Below, one piece after another: positions 60,099-64,000 of a DNA stretch of 64,000 nucleotides. The notes under the pieces are model-generated. The model ran no database searches and was not told the origin of the DNA. It saw nothing but the letters and a program-made list of their open reading frames with translations. Position 1 is the stretch's first letter, and each line of letters starts with the position of its first letter. Made by a program: the position numbers and the translations under genes. Source of the DNA: CAYLLT01 sp964384465 (GTDB lineage: Bacteria; Planctomycetota; Phycisphaerae; UBA1845; PWPN01); NCBI GenBank assembly GCA_964384465.1, contig CAYLLT010000019.1, forward strand, positions 3,641 to 67,640. The letters are read 5' to 3'.

Positions 60099-60489
60099 CG
60101 GTTGGCCCGGATTATCCGCCACAGAGACCTGACGCGGCGAACTCGGTACAAGAGGGAGAGACGGAGAGATGGAGAGAAAGTCGGATCAGCGTGATCTCTC
60201 CCTCTCTCTGTCTCTCCATCTGCTTTACTCCGTGATCTCCATGTCTGCCTGTCTACGGTGTTAAAATCTCGAATCCGCTCTTGGGACCAGCCCCAGCCTT
60301 GGGCCGCGTGATCGCATACCGACGGGGAATCCATGGTCGAGATACCGTTCAGCGGTTGTATCCTGACCGGCGACAAATTACAATTCGGCGTGGGTTGGTG
60401 AAGAAGTGAACCGGCCCACGCATCAAAATCAGTAGTCATCGAGGGCAGCGTGCCCTCCGAAGTCGTCACATCACATGAAGGAGATGCTC
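60099..60489. other. Intergenic region containing a purine/pyrimidine inverted repeat
   Basis: Apart from the family H repeat (60152-60223), I see no gene or RNA here. A CGATGAC...-type region before the lipoprotein gene gives no recognisable promoter. Confidence 0.4.
60152..60223. repeat. Purine/pyrimidine inverted repeat, family H copy 2
   Basis: GAGGGAGAGACGGAGAGATG (from 60152) pairs with GATCTCTCCCTCTCTCTGTC and CTCTCCATC (60193-60223), so the two halves form a long imperfect stem. It shares composition and layout with 28212-28366. Confidence 0.6.
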
Positions 60490-60840
60490 ATGAGGACAAT
60501 GATGTTCGCCCGGTACGCGGCCGCGATGTCGTTGGGGCTGATACCCCTGGTGGCGGGGTGCGAGTCGACGGAAAAAACGGAAAAGCACGAGATGGCGTCA
60601 TCGTCCGGGAGCGCGATGGGGTGCCAGGCGTGCTACGACGATTCCGTCGTCATCACGCAGGCGTCCGCCAAAGGCTCCCAGTGGGACAAACACCAGATCA
60701 TCAAGAAGCATCATTGCGACGATTGCAAGTCGGAGGTGACGATCTACACCGAGGATGGCAAGCCGATGATCAAGTGCGCCCACTGTGCACCCAAAGGCGT
60801 GGCCTGCGATAAATGCCGGCCGCCCAAGTCGCGTTCGTGA
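60490..60840 (+). CDS. Cysteine-rich small lipoprotein (116 aa)
   Basis: Predicted lipoprotein: signal sequence YAAAMSLGLIPLVAGC, lipobox LVAGC. The mature part has eight further Cys in pairs, GCQACYD, HCDDCKSEV, CAHCAPKGVACDKC, with several His (KKHHCDDC), which suggests two zinc- or metal-binding knuckles outside the cytoplasm, or disulfides. ATG 60490 is favoured because AAGGAG lies 6 nt upstream; the frame opens at 60475. Family not recognised; a metal-handling role is a guess. Confidence 0.7.
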   Translation: MRTMMFARYAAAMSLGLIPLVAGCESTEKTEKHEMASSSGSAMGCQACYDDSVVITQASAKGSQWDKHQIIKKHHCDDCKSEVTIYTEDGKPMIKCAHCAPKGVACDKCRPPKSRS

Positions 60841-60867
60841 AAATCGTCGACTCAGCGGGAACTTGTG

Positions 60868-60944
60868 GAACCGCCGATTCACGCCAATAAACGCAGATAA
60901 ACCTGGCATCAGCATCTGCGTGCATCGGCGTTAATCGGCGGTTT
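60868..60944. repeat. Inverted repeat, family I (ACCGCCGATT type)
   Basis: GAACCGCCGATTCACGCCAA and onward to ACGCAGAT (60868-60898) pairs with ATCTGCGT...GGCGTTAATCGGCGGTT (60913-60943). It lies between the convergent lipoprotein and nadE genes and touches the nadE stop codon. It may serve as a bidirectional terminator-like hairpin. Confidence 0.6.
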
Positions 60945-62584
60945 CAATACCGAAACCGGGCGGCGATGGGCATGCGGCGGCCGGCGCCGAATGCTCGGCT
61001 GGTCACTTTCAGACCGGGGGGCATCTGCTTGCGCTTGTATTCGTTCGTATCCACCATGCGGACGACGCGGCGAACGATCTCGGGATCGAAGCCGGCGGCG
61101 ATGATTTCCTCCGTGCTCTTTTCTTCATTGATGTAGAGTTGCAGGATAGGATCGAGGACATCGTATGGCGGCAGGGTGTCCTGGTCGGTCTGGTCCGGGC
61201 GGAGTTCCGCCGACGGGGGCTTGGTGAGCGTGCCGGGGGGGATGATCTCGCGACCCGCGCGCTCGTTGATGTAACGCGCGAGCGGGTAGATGAGCGTCTT
61301 GGGCACGTCGCTGATGACGGCCAGCCCGCCGCACATGTCGCCGTAGAGGGTGGAGTATCCAACCGCTAATTCACTCTTGTTGCCGGTGGTGAGCACCAGC
61401 CAGCCGAACTTGTTGGAGAGGGCCATGAGCGTGCTGCCGCGGATGCGGGCCTGGAGGTTCTCCTCGGTCACGTCGGGCGGGCGGCCGGCGAAGTGCGGCT
61501 GGAGATGGGCCTCGAATGCCTCGTGAATCCGCGTGATGGGGACAAGCTTGAAGTCGATGCCGAGGTTGCGGGCGACGGCTTCGGCGTCGGTGCGGCTGTG
61601 CTCGCTGCTGTAGCGCGAGGGCATGGCCACGCCGGTGACCGCCTGCGGGCCGATGGCGGCGGCGGCGATGGCGGCGGTAACGGCCGAGTCGATCCCGCCG
61701 GACAGGCCCAGCACGACGTGCTTGAAGCCGCATTTGACGACGTAGTCGCGCGTGCCCAGCACGAGCGCTTCGTAAACCTGCGCGACGCCCTGTGGGTAAG
61801 GCTCGATTGCACCCGAACGCGAAGAGCCAAGGTCAACGATCAGCATATCTTCCTCGAACGCTTTCGCCTGTGCGATGAGATTGCCCTGCGCGTCGAACGC
61901 GACCGACGCGCCGTCGAAGACCAGCTCGTCGTTGCCGCCGACCTGATTGATGACCAGCAGCGGGAGCTGGTGGCGGCGGGCCTGGTTGCTGAAAAGCTGA
62001 ACGCGGAAAGCGTGCTTGTCGGCGGTGAAGGGCGAGGCGCTGATGTTGAGCATGACGCGGGCACCGGCGGCGGCGAGCTGGCCGATGGGGTCGCGGCGGT
62101 AAAGCTGGCGGCCGAACTGCTCGTCGTTCCAGAGGTCTTCGCAGATGCTCAGGCCGATGGGCACCTGCTCATGTTCGATGATGGCGATTTCGGGGCCGGG
62201 CTCGAAATAGCGCGACTCGTCGAACACGTCGTAGGTGGGCAGGAGCGATTTGTGCCGGACCTGCCGCACTTTGCCGTCGGCGCAGTAGGCGGCGGCATTG
62301 CGGAGGTGCCGGCCGACCGGCTCGATGTTCGGCTCGACGAAGCCGACGATGGCGGCGATGTCACGGCAATGCTCGGCGATGCGATGAACCGCGTCGGCGC
62401 CGGCCTGCACGAAGCGCGGCTTGAGCACCAGGTCGCGCGGCGGATAGCCGATCACCGACAGTTCGGGAAAGGCGACCAGCGTGGCCCCCTGGTCGCGGGC
62501 GACGGCGATGCGGGCGATGATCTTCTCGGTGTTGCCGACAATGTCGCCGACGAGCGGGTTGATTTGAGCCAGGGCAATTCGCAT
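60944..62584 (-). CDS. nadE: Glutamine-dependent NAD+ synthetase
   Basis: Last step of NAD synthesis: amidates NaAD with ammonia from glutamine. The 546-residue protein has an N-terminal nitrilase-fold glutaminase with the catalytic triad in FPELSVIGYPPRDL (Glu), KSLLPTYDVFDE (Lys) and LSICEDLWND (Cys). The C-terminal synthetase has P-loop LGLSGGIDSAVTAA, SRYSSEHSRTDAEAVARNLGI and LVLTTGNKSELAVGYSTLYGDMCGG. ATG 62584 is used; a TTG at 62605 overlaps the upstream gene's stop (TTGA) and would add seven residues. It is co-transcribed with the upstream nicotinamidase-like gene. Confidence 0.96.
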   Translation of the reverse strand: MRIALAQINPLVGDIVGNTEKIIARIAVARDQGATLVAFPELSVIGYPPRDLVLKPRFVQAGADAVHRIAEHCRDIAAIVGFVEPNIEPVGRHLRNAAAYCADGKVRQVRHKSLLPTYDVFDESRYFEPGPEIAIIEHEQVPIGLSICEDLWNDEQFGRQLYRRDPIGQLAAAGARVMLNISASPFTADKHAFRVQLFSNQARRHQLPLLVINQVGGNDELVFDGASVAFDAQGNLIAQAKAFEEDMLIVDLGSSRSGAIEPYPQGVAQVYEALVLGTRDYVVKCGFKHVVLGLSGGIDSAVTAAIAAAAIGPQAVTGVAMPSRYSSEHSRTDAEAVARNLGIDFKLVPITRIHEAFEAHLQPHFAGRPPDVTEENLQARIRGSTLMALSNKFGWLVLTTGNKSELAVGYSTLYGDMCGGLAVISDVPKTLIYPLARYINERAGREIIPPGTLTKPPSAELRPDQTDQDTLPPYDVLDPILQLYINEEKSTEEIIAAGFDPEIVRRVVRMVDTNEYKRKQMPPGLKVTSRAFGAGRRMPIAARFRY

Positions 62585-62601
62585 ATCTTGTGATGTGCGT
62601 G

Positions 62602-63270
62602 TCAAGATTGAGCATCCCAGCGCAATCCGGTCGAAAGGATATTACCCATGATCTTGATCTTGACCCGTCCCACTACGTACATCGTAGTCACCCATTTAGC
62701 GCCAAGCGATGAGAGTTTGCGTTCGGCGGCGGCACCGGTATCCGTCGAGACGGCGCGAACGGCATCGCGGACGATCGTGACGCGCTGGCCTCGTTCGAGC
62801 AGGCCCTGTGCCGCCAACTGGACACAATAATCGGTGGCCACGCCGAAAACGACGAACTCCGCGCCGGCCAGTGCATGCGTGATCTCTTCAAAGTGCGGGT
62901 TGTCGAACGCGCTCAGCGTCGGCTTTGGAAAGATGAGTTGATGGTACTGCTTCAGTAGCGACAGGGGTGAACCCGGCAACGGCGCATCCGGTTCGAACGT
63001 CAACGAGCGGACCATCAATGTCACGGGCAGCTTCCGCTGGCCCGGCGTGCCCCGGACGCAGTGCGGCGGCCAGTCGCGGAATTCCGGATCGTCCAGCGCA
63101 TGATCGTCAACCGAGCTGAGCACCGGGACCTTCGAGCGGGCCGCGAACGTGAACAGCCGCTCGAGATTCCCGACGATCTCCTCCGAGCCGGGGACGTAAA
63201 GCCTGCCGTTCGGATCCATGAAATCAAACTGGGTATCGATATCCACGAAGGCAAGCTGATGAGCGGACAT
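62602..63270 (-). CDS. Isochorismatase-family hydrolase, nicotinamidase-like
   Basis: Cysteine hydrolase of 222 residues. The catalytic Asp is in VDIDTQFDFMDPNG, the Lys in the FPKPTLSAF region, and the nucleophilic Cys in FVVFGVATDYCVQLAAQGLL. Its immediate position upstream of nadE (overlapping or 17 bp apart) suggests that it deamidates nicotinamide to nicotinate for NAD salvage; family membership is certain, the substrate is inferred from context. GAGGTGA upstream of the ATG supports the start. Confidence 0.88.
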   Translation of the reverse strand: MSAHQLAFVDIDTQFDFMDPNGRLYVPGSEEIVGNLERLFTFAARSKVPVLSSVDDHALDDPEFRDWPPHCVRGTPGQRKLPVTLMVRSLTFEPDAPLPGSPLSLLKQYHQLIFPKPTLSAFDNPHFEEITHALAGAEFVVFGVATDYCVQLAAQGLLERGQRVTIVRDAVRAVSTDTGAAAERKLSSLGAKWVTTMYVVGRVKIKIMGNILSTGLRWDAQS

Positions 63271-63390
63271 GGTTATTCACCTCGTTCTCCTTTATTTTAG
63301 TGGATGTTCGGAGCGCGGGCCAGTTGCCATGCCGCAGGGCAACGGCGACAATGCCAGCACAGAACTGTTGTTCATGAGGAAGACGTTGTC

Positions 63391-64000
63391 ATGAAGATTC
63401 ACGAATATCAGTCGCGTGAGTTACTCGCCCAGGCGGGGGTGCCAGTGCCGCCGGCGGAAGAGGCGGAGACGGTGGACGAGGCGGTGGCGACCGCCAAGCA
63501 GATCGGCGGAGCAGTAGTCGTCAAAGCGCAGGTGTTCGCCGGCGGTCGGGGAAAGGCCGGTTTCGTCAAGTTGTGCGCGACGCCGGAAGAAGTTTGGCGG
63601 GCGGCGCAGTTCATGCTGACGCACCGGATGGTCAGCCCGCAGACGGGTCCGGAGGGGATTGCGGTCAAGACACTTCTGGTGGCGGCCGCCGTCGATATCG
63701 CGAAGGAATACTACATCGGCATGGTCATCGATCGGACTCGCCGATGCCCGGTCATCATGGCCAGTCGCGAGGGCGGCGTGGAGATCGAGGAAGTCGCGGC
63801 GCGGCACCCTGACGCCATCATCAAGGAATGGATCCACCCGCACATGGGCCTTCAAACTTACCAGGTTCGACGGCTGAGCCGGGAACTGGGCCTTACCGAG
63901 AAGGAGCACGCGACGACAGCGGAGAAGGTGTTCCGCGGATTGGCGGACACGTTCATGAAATACGATGCTTCACTGGCGGAGATCAATCCGCTGGTGCTGA
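63391..64000 (+). CDS. sucC: Succinyl-CoA synthetase beta subunit, C-terminus outside window
   Basis: Citric-acid-cycle enzyme that makes ATP or GTP from succinyl-CoA. The open frame runs from ATG 63391 to the window edge, about 203 residues of the usual 390. Visible is the ATP-grasp fold: MKIHEYQSRELLAQAGVPVP, VVVKAQVFAGGRGKAGFVKL (nucleotide-binding Lys and Gly-rich loop), KEYYIGMVIDRTRRCPVIMASREGGVEIEEVA and YDASLAEINPLVL. GAGGA lies upstream of the ATG. sucD would be expected directly downstream, outside the window. Confidence 0.95.
   Translation, partial: MKIHEYQSRELLAQAGVPVPPAEEAETVDEAVATAKQIGGAVVVKAQVFAGGRGKAGFVKLCATPEEVWRAAQFMLTHRMVSPQTGPEGIAVKTLLVAAAVDIAKEYYIGMVIDRTRRCPVIMASREGGVEIEEVAARHPDAIIKEWIHPHMGLQTYQVRRLSRELGLTEKEHATTAEKVFRGLADTFMKYDASLAEINPLVL

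Overview
The window reads as a chromosomal segment of a GC-rich Planctomycetota bacterium, most likely a Phycisphaerae-like lineage. The inference rests on several features together: a prepilin with the FTLIEILVVVAIIALLIAIL leader and an H/DGHV tail, secreted proteins ending in dockerin-like tails, a CehA/McbA-type PHP protein, a Hanks-type kinase, a formylglycine-generating-enzyme-like domain in two proteins, ThyX, a vitamin-K-carboxylase-like HTTM protein, and intergenic DNA full of palindromic repeats. No rRNA, tRNA, CRISPR array or transposase gene was found.

Layout. 0-5 kb: the start of murD (cut by the window edge), a divergent GntR/LacI-type regulator and a secreted PHP metallohydrolase. 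5-13 kb: vapBC with a visible operator, a thioredoxin/NHL protein, two TPR proteins, a sugar-binding lipoprotein and an HTTM protein. 13-24 kb: a FlaA1/CapD-type nucleotide-sugar enzyme, a secreted repeat protein, a 44-residue membrane peptide, a Ser/Thr kinase, then the compact run rpmA-obg-coaX-mnmE-like, and hpt. 24-34 kb: two RbsC-like permeases and two RbsB-like lipoproteins without an ATPase gene, a tandem pair of small proteins, a GspG-like protein, an RluA-type pseudouridine synthase, and hom beside an apgM-like gene (threonine branch). 34-46 kb: glycosyltransferase, sorbosone-dehydrogenase-like protein with a dockerin tail, thyX, homocysteine methyltransferase, methyltransferase, DUF190/crcB, FGE-like protein, rho, Dabb protein and prepilin. 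45.4-46.2 kb: a DUF4160/DUF2442/small-protein cassette with a frameshift in DUF4160. 46.2-54 kb: FGE/dockerin protein, a type IIG restriction-modification gene between two copies of a Gfo/Idh gene 3' end, the Gfo/Idh oxidoreductase, and a 1.2-kb gene-free stretch. 54-61 kb: two large secreted repeat proteins with a shared N-terminal module, a decayed two-gene cassette, another secreted protein and a Cys-rich lipoprotein. 61-64 kb: a nicotinamidase-like gene coupled to glutamine-dependent nadE, and the start of sucC.

The most unusual features are two. (1) The restriction-modification gene sits between direct repeats of about 26-28 bp that duplicate the end of the neighbouring Gfo/Idh gene, the footprint expected of insertion at a gene's 3' end. 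(2) At least eight different palindromic repeat families occur here, some built as an outer stem around two inner hairpins with compensatory base changes between copies, and several lie inside coding sequence. Two small-gene cassettes that look like toxin-antitoxin pairs are broken by short indels. All functions are inferred from reading the sequence; no database search was run.
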